This document shows, one piece after another, positions 27,318 to 36,043 of a stretch of 64,000 nt of DNA (position 1 is the first letter of the stretch; each line of letters begins with the position of its first letter). The translations under genes were made by a program, and so were the position numbers. The notes below the pieces were generated by a model. It saw only the letters and a list, made by a program, of their open reading frames with translations, made no database searches and was not told the origin of the DNA. Source of the DNA: Sphingobacteriia bacterium (GTDB lineage Bacteria; Bacteroidota; Bacteroidia; Chitinophagales; Chitinophagaceae); contig CANGCK010000014.1 of the NCBI GenBank assembly GCA_947452295.1, positions 1-64,000 on the forward strand, read 5' to 3'.

Positions 27318-28051
27318 TATAATTGCGGTTGTGGTTGTTTAATCTGAATATGTGTGAGATAAAGAAAAAAAGCAATTAGCGAAACAAAATAAATTAAGTC
27401 TTTGGTATCAATCATCCCTCTTGCCATATTTGTTGTATGAGATTTAATTCCAAAAAGACTAATATAATAATCAACACCACCAACAAATATGGGCAACTGA
27501 CTCATTGCATCAAACCCAATAAATAAAATAAAACATAAAAATGCACCTGTAGCAAATGCAGTTATGGTATTTTTAGTGATACTGCTAGCAAAAATACCTA
27601 TAGCAGCATATACACTGGCCAGCATAAATAAACTAAAATAACTTCCGATTGTAGAACCTGTATCAATTCCGCCTGTAATACTAAGGGCCTGCATAGAAAC
27701 AGCATAAATAATTGTAGGAAAAATAGAAATAAATACAATGAACAATACACCCATATATTTTCCAATAATTATTTGCAAAGAAGATAAGGGAAGACACTTT
27801 AATACTTCAAATGTACCTGAACGAGTTTCTTCTGCAATAGTTTTCATAGTTATTGCGGGTACTAAAAATAACAATATCCAGGGCATTGTATTAAAAAAGC
27901 CATTTAAATTGGCATAGCCAAAATTCAACAAACTAGTATCCGGGAATACAAATAATAATAGACCGGTAATTAGCAGAAAAATACACAAAATTATATAACT
28001 CGTTGCAGAGCTAAAAAATTGGTGCCATTCTTTTTTACATAACATCCACAT
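27317..28051 (-). CDS. gldF: Gliding-motility-type ABC transporter permease GldF
   Basis: A 244-residue ABC-2 type permease with six hydrophobic segments. The N-terminal CKKEWHQFFSSATSYI and the loop TMKTIAEETRSGTFEVLKCL, an ABC-2 coupling segment, identify it. It should pair with an ATPase (GldA) that is not in this window. First gene of the leftward operon gldF-gldG-terC-murF/alr-lspA. A TAGTTTTG box lies on the minus strand at 28063-28056, very close to the ATG; translation may start at Met3. Confidence 0.88.
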   Translation of the reverse strand: MWMLCKKEWHQFFSSATSYIILCIFLLITGLLLFVFPDTSLLNFGYANLNGFFNTMPWILLFLVPAITMKTIAEETRSGTFEVLKCLPLSSLQIIIGKYMGVLFIVFISIFPTIIYAVSMQALSITGGIDTGSTIGSYFSLFMLASVYAAIGIFASSITKNTITAFATGAFLCFILFIGFDAMSQLPIFVGGVDYYISLFGIKSHTTNMARGMIDTKDLIYFVSLIAFFLYLTHIQIKQPQPQL

Positions 28052-28152
28052 ATCCCAAAACTAAAGTTTTATTGAACAATTATAGATTTTTAGCGACTGA
28101 TTTCAATTGTTTTATGGAAATTTTAGGTTTCAGCATCTAGTAGAAAAAGGAA

Positions 28153-28224
28153 ATGATTAAAAAAATATACCTTTTAATACTATTCCTCTTGGGGATGGGC
28201 TTTTTATCGATTATTTCAAAATAA
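28153..28224 (+). CDS. Possible 23-residue single-helix membrane peptide
   Basis: ATG at 28153 to TAA at 28224 encodes 23 residues: two lysines after MI, then an 18-residue hydrophobic run (IYLLILFLLGMGFLSII) and SK. AAAAAGGA just upstream could serve as a ribosome-binding site, and a hairpin terminator begins at the stop codon. Both features are unusual for chance. No homologue is recognised. It could be a small membrane peptide or the leader of something lost. Confidence 0.3.
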   Translation: MIKKIYLLILFLLGMGFLSIISK

Positions 28225-28252
28225 AATGCCGGAATATATACTCCGGCATTTT
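28223..28252. terminator. Hairpin terminator upstream of gldF and downstream of iscA
   Basis: AAAATGCCGGA (28223-28233), loop ATATATAC, TCCGGCATTTT (28242-28252), an 11-bp stem with A and T tails, usable in both directions. It is 28 bp after the stop of leftward iscA. Its core is shared with the hairpin at 14127-14146. Confidence 0.75.
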
Positions 28253-28280
28253 TATCAATAGGCTCTTTCTATAATAGTTC

Positions 28281-28631
28281 TTAAACTGCAAAACTTTCTC
28301 CGCAACCGCAGCTTCTACTGGCATTGGGATTATTAAAATAAAAGCCTTTGCCATTTAATCCATCTGAAAAATCTAATTCTGTATTTACAAGGTATAAGAA
28401 ACTTTTAAGATCTGTAACCACTTTCACCCCATTATCTTCAAACACTTGATCCATCGGTTTTACTTCATTATCAAAATCAAGTTTATAGCTTAGTCCCGAA
28501 CAGCCTCCGCCAACTACTCCTACTCTTAAGAAATAGGTACTATCATCTGTAACGCCAGCTTCCTCCATCAACTGAAGTACTTTCTTTTTTGCTTTATCGC
28601 TTACGTAAATACTATTTTCTGCTGCTACCAT
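28281..28631 (-). CDS. iscA: Iron-sulfur cluster assembly A-type carrier (IscA/ErpA-like)
   Basis: A 116-residue A-type Fe-S carrier. Three conserved cysteines are present: Cys44 in GGGCSGLSY, and Cys108 and Cys110 in SRSCGCGESF. It accepts clusters from IscU and passes them to client enzymes in the cytoplasm. It lies 70 bp downstream of iscU on the same strand, last of the iscS-iscU-iscA set. The family is well defined, but IscA, SufA and ErpA cannot be separated by sequence alone here. Confidence 0.92.
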   Translation of the reverse strand: MVAAENSIYVSDKAKKKVLQLMEEAGVTDDSTYFLRVGVVGGGCSGLSYKLDFDNEVKPMDQVFEDNGVKVVTDLKSFLYLVNTELDFSDGLNGKGFYFNNPNASRSCGCGESFAV

Positions 28632-28701
28632 AATACATTACATAGTTTTAATGGTTCAAAACAATTGGATTTGAAGTATTTTCAAATATTGTAATCTATT
28701 A

Positions 28702-29118
28702 CTAGTGAATTCTTTCTTCAAAAACCAATTCTTCTAATCCGTTTTTCTTACGATAATCGTTAATTGCAGATTTAATAGCATCTTCTGCTAATACAGAACA
28801 GTGAATTTTTACCGGAGGCAGGTTCAATTCTTCCACCAATGCCATATTATCGATGGCTACAGCTTGGTCAACTGTTTTCCCTTTTAACCATTCTGTTGCC
28901 AATGACGAAGATGCGATAGCAGAACCGCAGCCAAATGTTTTAAACTTAGCATCGGTAATAACACCAGTTGCGTCATCCACTTCAATTTGCAAACGCATTA
29001 CATCTCCACACTCTGGAGCACCAACTAATCCTGTACCTACATTTTTTTTAGACTTATCTAAAGTTCCCACATTTTTGGGATTACTGTAGTGGTCGATTAC
29101 TTTATCTGAATATGCCAT
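28702..29118 (-). CDS. iscU: Fe-S cluster scaffold protein IscU
   Basis: A 138-residue scaffold on which [2Fe-2S] clusters are built. The three ligand cysteines are Cys37 (GAPECGDVM), Cys64 (TFGCGSAIASSS) and Cys107 (VKIHCSVLAE). The chaperone-binding LPPVK motif (100-104) is intact, implying use of HscA/HscB encoded elsewhere. It is 95 bp downstream of iscS. Confidence 0.95.
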   Translation of the reverse strand: MAYSDKVIDHYSNPKNVGTLDKSKKNVGTGLVGAPECGDVMRLQIEVDDATGVITDAKFKTFGCGSAIASSSLATEWLKGKTVDQAVAIDNMALVEELNLPPVKIHCSVLAEDAIKSAINDYRKKNGLEELVFEERIH

Positions 29119-29213
29119 AATGATTCAAAATTTAAAATTCAAAATATGTTTTATATTAAAAAGTTAAAATGAATGGATAACAGTTTTAAAATCTATTATA
29201 TACTTTTTACTTT

Positions 29214-30431
29214 TTAATGGTGTGCCCATTCAATCTTGTCCATATCAACCCCTTCTTTGAACATTTCCCATAGTGGGCTCATGTCGCGCAATTTCAATAC
29301 GGTTTTACTAACGGCATCAATAGTATAATCAATTTGCTCTTCGGTAGTAAAACGACCTAATCCAAAACGCAAAGAGCTATGTGCTAAGTCGTCGCCCAAT
29401 CCCAAGGCTTTTAACACATAACTTGGTTCTAATGAGGCAGAAGTACAAGCAGAACCTGAAGAAAGAGCAATGTCTTTATTAAAGCCCATTAATAACCCTT
29501 CGCCTTCTACGTATTTGAAAGAGATATTGGCTACATGAGGCAAACGGTGTTCTTTGTTTCCGTTAACATAAGCTTCTTCAAGCTTAACTAGTGCGTCTTC
29601 TAATTTATCGCGTAATTTGCTCAATCTAGCTGCGTCTTCAGCCATTTCTAAACGTGCTAATTCACAAGCTTTACCAAATCCTACAATACCTGGTACATTT
29701 AATGTACCGCTTCTCATACCTCTTTCGTGGCCACCGCCATCCATTTGCGCAGTAACTTTTACACGTGGATTTTTGCGACGAACATACAATGCACCAATCC
29801 CTTTAGGGCCATACATTTTATGCGCTGTAAATGCCATAATATCTATGCCATCTTTATTTACATCAACTGGAATTTTACCCACAGCTTGTACTGCATCAGA
29901 AAAAAACAAAATACCATTATTCTTGGCAATAGCAGCAATTTCACTCACAGGTTGTATTACACCAATTTCATTATTGGCGTACATGATGGCTATTAAAATA
30001 GTGGTTGGCTTTATGGCAGCTTCTAATTCTTTTAAATCGATTAGTCCATCTGGTTTTACCTCTAAATAGGTCACTTCACCACCTGAACGTTCTATATGTT
30101 TACAGGTATCTAATACAGCTTTGTGTTCAGTAGTGCAAGTAATAATGTGGTTACCCTTACTAGCATACATTTCAAATACACCTTTTATAGCTAAGTTATC
30201 TCCCTCAGTTGCACCAGATGTAAAAATAATTTCTTTGGGATCTGCGCCAATTAACTTTGCTACTTGCTCGCGAGCATAATCTACGGCTTCCTCTGCTTGC
30301 CATCCAAAGGGATGGTTACGACTAGCAGCATTACCAAAATTTTCAGTAAAATAAGGTAGCATCGCCTCTAAAACCCTCGGATCCATTGGGGTAGTTGCAT
30401 TATTATCTAAGTAAATGGGTAACTTCAACAT
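29214..30431 (-). CDS. iscS: Cysteine desulfurase IscS
   Basis: A 405-residue PLP enzyme that takes sulfur from cysteine for Fe-S cluster and tRNA thiolation pathways. Landmarks: [14 protein letters not shown] at the N-terminus, TEHKAVLD, the PLP lysine Lys205 in [14 protein letters not shown], and the active-site Cys329 in [17 protein letters not shown]. Length and C-terminal tail match the IscS rather than SufS type. First gene of the leftward isc group. No iscR, hscA, hscB or fdx is adjacent. Confidence 0.95.
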   Translation of the reverse strand: MLKLPIYLDNNATTPMDPRVLEAMLPYFTENFGNAASRNHPFGWQAEEAVDYAREQVAKLIGADPKEIIFTSGATEGDNLAIKGVFEMYASKGNHIITCTTEHKAVLDTCKHIERSGGEVTYLEVKPDGLIDLKELEAAIKPTTILIAIMYANNEIGVIQPVSEIAAIAKNNGILFFSDAVQAVGKIPVDVNKDGIDIMAFTAHKMYGPKGIGALYVRRKNPRVKVTAQMDGGGHERGMRSGTLNVPGIVGFGKACELARLEMAEDAARLSKLRDKLEDALVKLEEAYVNGNKEHRLPHVANISFKYVEGEGLLMGFNKDIALSSGSACTSASLEPSYVLKALGLGDDLAHSSLRFGLGRFTTEEQIDYTIDAVSKTVLKLRDMSPLWEMFKEGVDMDKIEWAHH

Positions 30432-30460
30432 ATAATTCGCACTTGTTTTTTGTATTAACG

Positions 30461-30468
30461 CAAAAGTA
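30461..30468 (-). promoter_or_regulatory. Candidate -7 box for iscS
   Basis: The minus strand reads TACTTTTG, matching TAnnTTTG, 29 bp before the iscS ATG. No TTG is seen at the expected -33 distance, so support is partial. Confidence 0.4.
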
Positions 30469-30553
30469 GTGGATAAGGTTCTATAAATTTGATGGGTTTA
30501 CCCTTGTAGACTTGTTTTTCCCTAAATCGAAATTAAATATATAATTATTTGTT

Positions 30554-30970
30554 ATGTTAAAAGTTGAGCATATCGGTATTGCGGTTAAAAATCTGTCTTC
30601 TTCAATAAATTTGTTCGAAAAATTACTCAATACAACTTGTTATAAAACAGAAGAAGTGATTTCGGAGCAGGTTGAAACTGCATTTTTTAAACAGGGAGAA
30701 ACCAAAATAGAATTATTAGCAAGTACTGTTGAAAATGGAGTAATTGCCAAATTTATTGAGAAAAAAGGGGAAGGCATTCATCACATTGCTTTCGAGGTGG
30801 CTAACATACAGCTAGAGATAGATAGACTGGTAAAGGAAGGCTTTACAGTATTAAATACGGTGCCCAAAAAAGGAGCAGATAATAAATTAGTCGCTTTTTT
30901 GCATCCAAAAGGAACCAATGGTGTATTAATTGAGTTGTGTGAGGAAATTTCAACAGAAAATATGCTATAA
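30554..30970 (+). CDS. mce: Methylmalonyl-CoA epimerase
   Basis: A 138-residue vicinal-oxygen-chelate fold enzyme interconverting (R)- and (S)-methylmalonyl-CoA. It begins VEHIGIAVKNL with a metal His, has GEGIHHIAFEVAN in the second half and ends with GVLIELCEE, supplying the other metal ligands. It should work with methylmalonyl-CoA mutase and propionyl-CoA carboxylase, which are encoded elsewhere; a B12-binding domain protein is 13 kb away. Its 3' end overlaps the convergent rnc gene by 6 bp. Confidence 0.92.
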   Translation: MLKVEHIGIAVKNLSSSINLFEKLLNTTCYKTEEVISEQVETAFFKQGETKIELLASTVENGVIAKFIEKKGEGIHHIAFEVANIQLEIDRLVKEGFTVLNTVPKKGADNKLVAFLHPKGTNGVLIELCEEISTENML

Positions 30971-31672
30971 ACCTAATTTTTCAACAGCCACTTGAGCAGC
31001 TACCTGGCTAGCATCTTTTTTATTATTGCCTTTGCCTTGTGCAAATACTTCGCCATCAAGCACTGCATTCATGGTAAAAATCCTTCTTTTACCTTCCAGT
31101 TTTTCTTCTGCCAATTCGAAAGTGATCGTTTTGCCATTTTTATTTGCCCAGCCAATCAACTTATTTTTTAAGTTAATGTCTATAATTTCCAGGTCTTCAA
31201 CAATTAAATAGGGAATCACAATTTGTTTCAGAATCCAGCTTTGGGTTTTAATATATCCTTTATCTAAATATACTGCTCCAATTAAAGCTTCAAGTGTATT
31301 GCCGAAAATTTGGCTTGCTTTTAAAGCATTGTCGAAACGATTGTAAAAAGTAAGTTTACGAAGCCCCATTTTCAGGGCAATGTCGTTCATTTTTTGTCGG
31401 TTAACCATTTTGCTTCTCATCTCTGTTAAAAAGCCTTCTCCTTTATAGGGATATCTTTTAAACAAATAGTCGGCAATTACTGCACTCAGCACTGCATCAC
31501 CTAAATACTCTAATCGCTCATTGTTTTCATCGGGTGTTTCTTTAACTGAACGATGACTCAATGCACTTCTATACAGTTGAATATTGCCTGGATTAATACC
31601 CAGCATATCATTCAATTGCTTTTCGAATGCAGATGTTGATTTAGATTGAAATAGCTTTTTAAAAAATTGCAC
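30965..31672 (-). CDS. rnc: Ribonuclease III
   Basis: A 235-residue double-strand RNA endonuclease for rRNA and mRNA processing. The catalytic signature ERLEYLGDAVLSAV is present near residue 53, with IFGNTLEALIGAVYLDKGY carrying the second acidic pair. The C-terminal double-strand RNA-binding domain ends GKGNNKKDASQVAAQVAVEK. It is 9 bp downstream of fabF, completing the acpP-fabF-rnc operon, an order conserved in Bacteroidota. It shares 6 bp with the convergent mce gene. Confidence 0.94.
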   Translation of the reverse strand: MQFFKKLFQSKSTSAFEKQLNDMLGINPGNIQLYRSALSHRSVKETPDENNERLEYLGDAVLSAVIADYLFKRYPYKGEGFLTEMRSKMVNRQKMNDIALKMGLRKLTFYNRFDNALKASQIFGNTLEALIGAVYLDKGYIKTQSWILKQIVIPYLIVEDLEIIDINLKNKLIGWANKNGKTITFELAEEKLEGKRRIFTMNAVLDGEVFAQGKGNNKKDASQVAAQVAVEKLGL

Positions 31673-31681
31673 TATATTATA

Positions 31682-32935
31682 TTACGCTTCGTATTTTTTT
31701 ACGATGATACATGCATTATGGCCCCCAAAACCAAAAGTATTGCTCAATGCAGCTCTTACCAATCGTTTTTGAGGTTTGTTGAATGTAAAATTTAACCTTG
31801 GATCTAAATTTGGATCATCGGTAAAATGATTGATTGTTGGAGGTACAATATCGTGAATAACACTTTGAATACAAGCAATGGCTTCTATAACTCCGGCAGC
31901 GCCTAAGCAGTGACCAGTCATAGATTTTGTTGCACTTATGTTTAATTGATACGCATGTTCACCAAATACTTCGGTAAGGGCTTTGGCTTCTGCGCCATCC
32001 CCTATAGGAGTAGAGGTTCCATGGGTATTTACATAATCAATTTCATCTGGACGCATACCCGCATCTTTTAATGCAGCTATCATTACATTACGAGCGCCTA
32101 GACCTTCAGGATGAGGAGCTGTTAAATGATATGCATCTGCAGATGCACCACCTCCGGCTAATTCGCAATAAATTTTAGCCCCACGCTTTATAGCATGTTC
32201 ATATTCTTCTAACACAACTACACCGGCAGCTTCACCCATTACAAAACCATCACGATCTTTATCGTAAGGGCGGCTTGCTGTAGCTGGATCGTCATTTCTT
32301 TCACTCATTGCTTTCATAGCATTAAAACCACCAACACCCGACTCGCCAATTACTGCTTCCGAACCACCACTTATGATAATATCGGCTTTGCCTAAACGAA
32401 TCGTGTCAAATGCAGTAATCATACCATTTGTACTTGATGCACAAGCACTCACTACTGCAAAGTTAGGGCCTCTAAATCCATGACGCATTGAAATCTGACC
32501 AGCAGCTATATCCAATATCATTTTAGGAATAAAGAAAGGATTGAAACGTGGTGTACCATCTCCCTTGGCAAAATTCAGCACTTCTTCCTGAAAGGTGTTC
32601 AACCCTCCAATACCACTAGCAAAAATTACACCGATGCGATCCGCGTCCATCGTTTCTTTATCGATTTTTGCATCTGCAACTGCCATATCACTTGCCACTA
32701 AAGCAAGTTGAGCAAAACGGTCTAATTTACGTGCTTCTTTACGATCCATGAAATTGGTCGGATCAAACCCTTTTACTTCACAAGCAAATCTGGTTTTAAA
32801 TTTACTAGCATCAAATAAAGTAATAGGCGCAGCGCCTGATACACCATTTAACAATCCATTCCAATAATCGTCGAGATTATTACCTATGGGCGTTAGGGTA
32901 CCAATACCGGTAACAACTACTCTTTTCAATTGCAT
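31682..32935 (-). CDS. fabF: 3-oxoacyl-[acyl-carrier-protein] synthase II
   Basis: A 417-residue condensing enzyme elongating acyl-ACP with malonyl-ACP. The Cys-His-His triad is visible: Cys165 in VVSACASSTNGM, His in VNTHGTSTPIGD and His in SMTGHCLGAAGVIEA. The glycine-rich end NTFGFGGHNACII is typical. It follows acpP by 91 bp and precedes rnc by 9 bp on the same strand. A hairpin between acpP and fabF may reduce read-through relative to acpP. Confidence 0.95.
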   Translation of the reverse strand: MQLKRVVVTGIGTLTPIGNNLDDYWNGLLNGVSGAAPITLFDASKFKTRFACEVKGFDPTNFMDRKEARKLDRFAQLALVASDMAVADAKIDKETMDADRIGVIFASGIGGLNTFQEEVLNFAKGDGTPRFNPFFIPKMILDIAAGQISMRHGFRGPNFAVVSACASSTNGMITAFDTIRLGKADIIISGGSEAVIGESGVGGFNAMKAMSERNDDPATASRPYDKDRDGFVMGEAAGVVVLEEYEHAIKRGAKIYCELAGGGASADAYHLTAPHPEGLGARNVMIAALKDAGMRPDEIDYVNTHGTSTPIGDGAEAKALTEVFGEHAYQLNISATKSMTGHCLGAAGVIEAIACIQSVIHDIVPPTINHFTDDPNLDPRLNFTFNKPQKRLVRAALSNTFGFGGHNACIIVKKYEA

Positions 32936-32957
32936 AAACTGACCAGTTTAAAAGTGA

Positions 32958-32999
32958 TAATCCGCCCTATCGAGGCTAAGGCCGCAAAAAGGCGGATTA
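32958..32999 (-). promoter_or_regulatory. Inverted repeat between acpP and fabF
   Basis: TAATCCGCC (32958-32966) and GGCGGATTA (32991-32999) form a perfect 9-bp stem around a 24-nt loop. There is no strong T-run on the minus strand, so it may be an attenuator, a processing site or an mRNA 3'-end stabiliser giving more acpP than fabF mRNA. Confidence 0.4.
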
Positions 33000-33026
33000 A
33001 AATTATTCCTTACTAAATGAAATTGC

Positions 33027-33263
33027 TTACTTAGCGTGCTCTTCCAAATAAGCTACCGCTTGACCAACAGTAGTGATGGTTTCAGCTTGCTCATCAGGAA
33101 TAGAAATGTTAAATTCTTTTTCAAATTCCATGATTAACTCAACGGTATCTAAAGAATCTGCACCTAGATCGTTAGTGAAAGAAGCCTCATTGGTAACTTC
33201 TGCTTCATCTACACCTAACTTGTCAACGATGATTTTTTTAACTCTTGTAGCGATGTCTGACAT
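33027..33263 (-). CDS. acpP: Acyl carrier protein
   Basis: A 78-residue acidic carrier protein for fatty acid synthesis. Ser37 in [16 protein letters not shown] is the 4'-phosphopantetheine attachment site. Length and helix pattern are standard. First gene of the acpP-fabF-rnc operon, with a well-formed promoter just upstream at 33288-33316. Confidence 0.97.
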   Translation of the reverse strand: MSDIATRVKKIIVDKLGVDEAEVTNEASFTNDLGADSLDTVELIMEFEKEFNISIPDEQAETITTVGQAVAYLEEHAK

Positions 33264-33287
33264 TGTAAAAGTTTTTGATTACTGCCG

Positions 33288-33316
33288 CAAAAATATACAT
33301 TTTGACATATAAGCAA
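33288..33316 (-). promoter_or_regulatory. Promoter of acpP-fabF-rnc
   Basis: On the minus strand TTG (33316-33314), an 18-bp spacer, then TATTTTTG (33295-33288). This fits the Bacteroidota -33/-7 pattern well and gives a short leader before the ATG at 33263. Confidence 0.6.
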
Positions 33317-33446
33317 TGTTTTAAATGATTTTTGTTTCCACAGTTTTTACTTTTTTTATTGTAAAGACGGAAAAATGGGCAAATTCTGCTTATTAGTTTA
33401 TAGTTTTTGACTATTTTAGACAATCTAACGATTTAAAAAAGCATCC

Positions 33447-33875
33447 ATGGCGCTAAAAATGATTGATTATGGGTCTAAAGAGTATGATCAAATGGTTGCA
33501 TTAAGGCATCAAATGCTTCGCAAACCTTTGGGTTTAAGTTTTACAAACGAAGAACTTGCCAATGAAAAATCAAATATTTTATTAGGCTGTTTTGATGATG
33601 ATGTTTTGGAAGGATGCTGCATGCTAGTAGAAGCTAATCTAACCACCATTCGATTACGTCAAATGGCTGTTTTGTCGGGCCTTCAGGGAAAAGGAATTGG
33701 TAGGGTTTTAATGATTTTTGCTGAAAATGTTGCACGTGATAGAAGGTACCAAAAAATTATTATGAACGCACGTGTAACGTCTATCCCCTTTTTTGAAAAA
33801 CTAGGCTATCATGTAAATGGAAGTGAATTTATAGACTTAACTATACCACATGTGGTAATGGAAAAAGAATTATAA
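33447..33875 (+). CDS. GNAT family N-acetyltransferase
   Basis: A 142-residue acetyl-CoA-dependent acetyltransferase. The acetyl-CoA-binding motif A is LSGLQGKGIGRVLMIFAE (about residues 74-91, Q-x-x-G-x-G type), followed by the C-terminal motif IPFFEKLGYHVNGSEF. The substrate cannot be inferred. It is divergent from acpP. Confidence 0.85.
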   Translation: MALKMIDYGSKEYDQMVALRHQMLRKPLGLSFTNEELANEKSNILLGCFDDDVLEGCCMLVEANLTTIRLRQMAVLSGLQGKGIGRVLMIFAENVARDRRYQKIIMNARVTSIPFFEKLGYHVNGSEFIDLTIPHVVMEKEL

Positions 33876-33884
33876 CTAAGCAGA

Positions 33885-34367
33885 TTATTTGTTTGTTTTA
33901 CTTATTTGCTTGTTCAATAAAGCCCTTAGTTCATGCCTGAAGGCGTCGGCCATTCCATCTTTAGGAATAAGAAAAAAAGATTTTTCATCGAAGTATAAAT
34001 GAAAAAAATGAGGGCTTTCAAAAAAATGACTAAACTGATTCCATTCCCAATTAGTTTCACCTCTTAGGTTTTCTAATTTTATTGCAGATTCATTAAAATA
34101 TATGGTAAAACTGTCATGAAATGTAGCTGCTTTTTTATACACGCTATTGGGTAAAAAGTACCAAAAGGAGGCCATTAATACCAACCAAATGCATGAACCT
34201 AGCAAAAAGGGTTCGGGTCGTATTTTTTTAGTATAAAAAAGTATGGCAGATGCTATTGCAAATACATTAACCAATATAATCAGTAACCGTATTTCTTTAC
34301 GTTGTACAAAATGATAACGTAGTGCTTGAATGACTTTGTTTTTTGAATAGGAGAACTGATGTTGCAT
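33885..34367 (-). CDS. YcxB-like membrane protein
   Basis: A 160-residue protein with two membrane helices (about residues 28-45 and 53-70) and a cytosolic C-terminal domain of the YcxB type, marked by FYLNE-like FTIYFNESAIKLE, TNWEWNQFSHFFES and HLYFDEKSFFLIPKDGM. The family has no known function. It converges on the acetyltransferase gene (9-bp gap). A 56-bp palindrome lies 35 bp upstream of its start. Confidence 0.65.
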   Translation of the reverse strand: MQHQFSYSKNKVIQALRYHFVQRKEIRLLIILVNVFAIASAILFYTKKIRPEPFLLGSCIWLVLMASFWYFLPNSVYKKAATFHDSFTIYFNESAIKLENLRGETNWEWNQFSHFFESPHFFHLYFDEKSFFLIPKDGMADAFRHELRALLNKQISKTNK

Positions 34368-34401
34368 GGTTCAAAATTAACAGAAATAGTGTAAACTTTC
34401 A

Positions 34402-34457
34402 CCTCTATGGTCAGACCACCGTCAGACCATGGTCTGACGGTGGTCTGACCATAGAGG
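34402..34457. repeat. 56-bp perfect palindrome between divergent genes
   Basis: Both 28-nt arms pair without mismatch and without spacer, centred between 34429 and 34430 (CCATGG). Each arm has two TCAGACC cores 11 bp apart (34411-34417 and 34422-34428), mirrored as GGTCTGA at 34431 and 34442. It is GC-richer than its surroundings. It could extrude as a cruciform, be a dispersed mobile palindrome, or bind a dimeric protein. There is no T-run, so it is not a simple terminator. Confidence 0.95.
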
Positions 34458-34571
34458 GTTCTAAAATCTAAAAATTCATTTCCACCGCAAACGATTGCTA
34501 ATAAAAACACCCCATTCTTTATAGTATTTTAAAAAATGATTTGAGTATTTTTAGAGACCAACAATTGCCAT

Positions 34572-35906
34572 ATGCTAATTTCTAAACCTCGTTTAAGTTT
34601 CCTGCAGATCATCAATATGAATGTAGGCTTCTTTGGAATCCAATACAGCTTTGGGCTACAACAAAGTGCTGTTAACCCAATTTATGATTTTTTAGGCGCT
34701 TCGCCCGACCAAATACCACTGTTAAATTTAGCCGGTCCAATGACTGGATTACTCATTCAACCAATCATTGGGATTCTAAGTGATCGTACTTGGCATCATC
34801 GCTGGGGTAGACGAAAACCCTATTTCTTTTTTGGCGCCTTGTTTTGCAGCCTTTGTTTGTTTATTTACCCCTTCAGCAGTACACTTTGGATGGCAGGTGG
34901 TCTATTGTGGATTTTAGACGCAGCAAATAACACTGCAATGGAACCTTATCGCGCTTTTATAGCCGATAAACTCCCGCCAGATCAACATGCAAGTGGATTT
35001 TTAACGCAAAGTTTTTTTACCGGTCTAGGTATTACCCTTGCAAATATTTCATTGTTTATTTTTCAGAAATTTATTCCTGGAAAGCATGGCGCAATTCCTT
35101 ATTGGGTTTTTGGCTCATTCTTTTTAGGATCTATTTGCTCTATCACGTCTGTTTTATGGAGCATCTCTAAAACACCAGAAATCCCCCCTACCCAAGAAGA
35201 ATTAACTGTTTTAAAAGCCAATAAAAAAGGACTACTAGCTCCATTTATTGAAATTGGAATTGCCATCATTGAAATGCCCAAAGTAATGTGGCAATTAGCT
35301 CTAGTCTATTTATTTCAGTGGTATGCTTTGTTTTGTTATTGGCAAAATGCTTCCAAAAGCATCGCGCAATCTGTTTGGAAAACCTCGCCAGCTGCTAACA
35401 AAACATTGTATGAAGAAGCAGTAGGATGGGCTGGCTTGGTTAATGGCTGGTATAATGTGGTTACTTTTCTTTCTGCTTTTGCATTGGTATACATGACCAA
35501 AAAATTTAGCCCTAAAAAAGTTCACATAACCTGTTTATTAATGGCAGGTATCGCTCTATTGGTTTTCCCTCAAATAGAAAATAAATACCTACTATTCGCT
35601 CCTATGACTGGCTTTGGCATTGCCTGGGCAAGCATGATGGGTGTACCCTATTTGATGGTTGTAAATGATATTCCTAAAGAACGATATGGGGTTTATATGG
35701 GTATCATTAACATGATGATTGTTATTCCAATGATTTTACAAACTACTACTTTCGGATTTATATTGAATCATTTCTTAGACAATAACTCAGGTAAAGCCGT
35801 CGAATTTGGTGGTATCCTTTTATTACTAGCCTGTGGTGCAACTTTTTTAATCAAAGAAAAGAAACCTGTAGAAGAAGAAATTATATTAACAAGTAGTGGA
35901 CATTAA
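34572..35906 (+). CDS. MFS sugar transporter (SLC45/sucrose-proton symporter type)
   Basis: A 444-residue permease with about 12 membrane helices. The loop after the second helix has IIGILSDRTWHHRWGRRKPY, the RWGRR motif typical of SLC45 and plant-type sucrose/maltose proton symporters, and NPIYDFLGA and GVPYLMVVNDIP are shared in bacterial members. It is followed by fructokinase and amylosucrase genes on the same strand, so intact sucrose is the likely cargo across the inner membrane. That assignment rests on context. Confidence 0.82.
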   Translation: MLISKPRLSFLQIINMNVGFFGIQYSFGLQQSAVNPIYDFLGASPDQIPLLNLAGPMTGLLIQPIIGILSDRTWHHRWGRRKPYFFFGALFCSLCLFIYPFSSTLWMAGGLLWILDAANNTAMEPYRAFIADKLPPDQHASGFLTQSFFTGLGITLANISLFIFQKFIPGKHGAIPYWVFGSFFLGSICSITSVLWSISKTPEIPPTQEELTVLKANKKGLLAPFIEIGIAIIEMPKVMWQLALVYLFQWYALFCYWQNASKSIAQSVWKTSPAANKTLYEEAVGWAGLVNGWYNVVTFLSAFALVYMTKKFSPKKVHITCLLMAGIALLVFPQIENKYLLFAPMTGFGIAWASMMGVPYLMVVNDIPKERYGVYMGIINMMIVIPMILQTTTFGFILNHFLDNNSGKAVEFGGILLLLACGATFLIKEKKPVEEEIILTSSGH

Positions 35907-36043
35907 GGGTAAAAAAGTAAAAAAGCAAAAGTGAAAAGCAAAAAGTAAACACGTGAAATAGCCATCAGCAAGTATTGCATACCAACCAAAATGTTTATCA
36001 GGCTAATTACAGGTGACAAATAGAATCAATAAAAAACAAACAC

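Noticed and set aside
29617-30069. Long plus-strand frame opposite iscS
   Set aside because: Antisense shadow of a fully conserved cysteine desulfurase.
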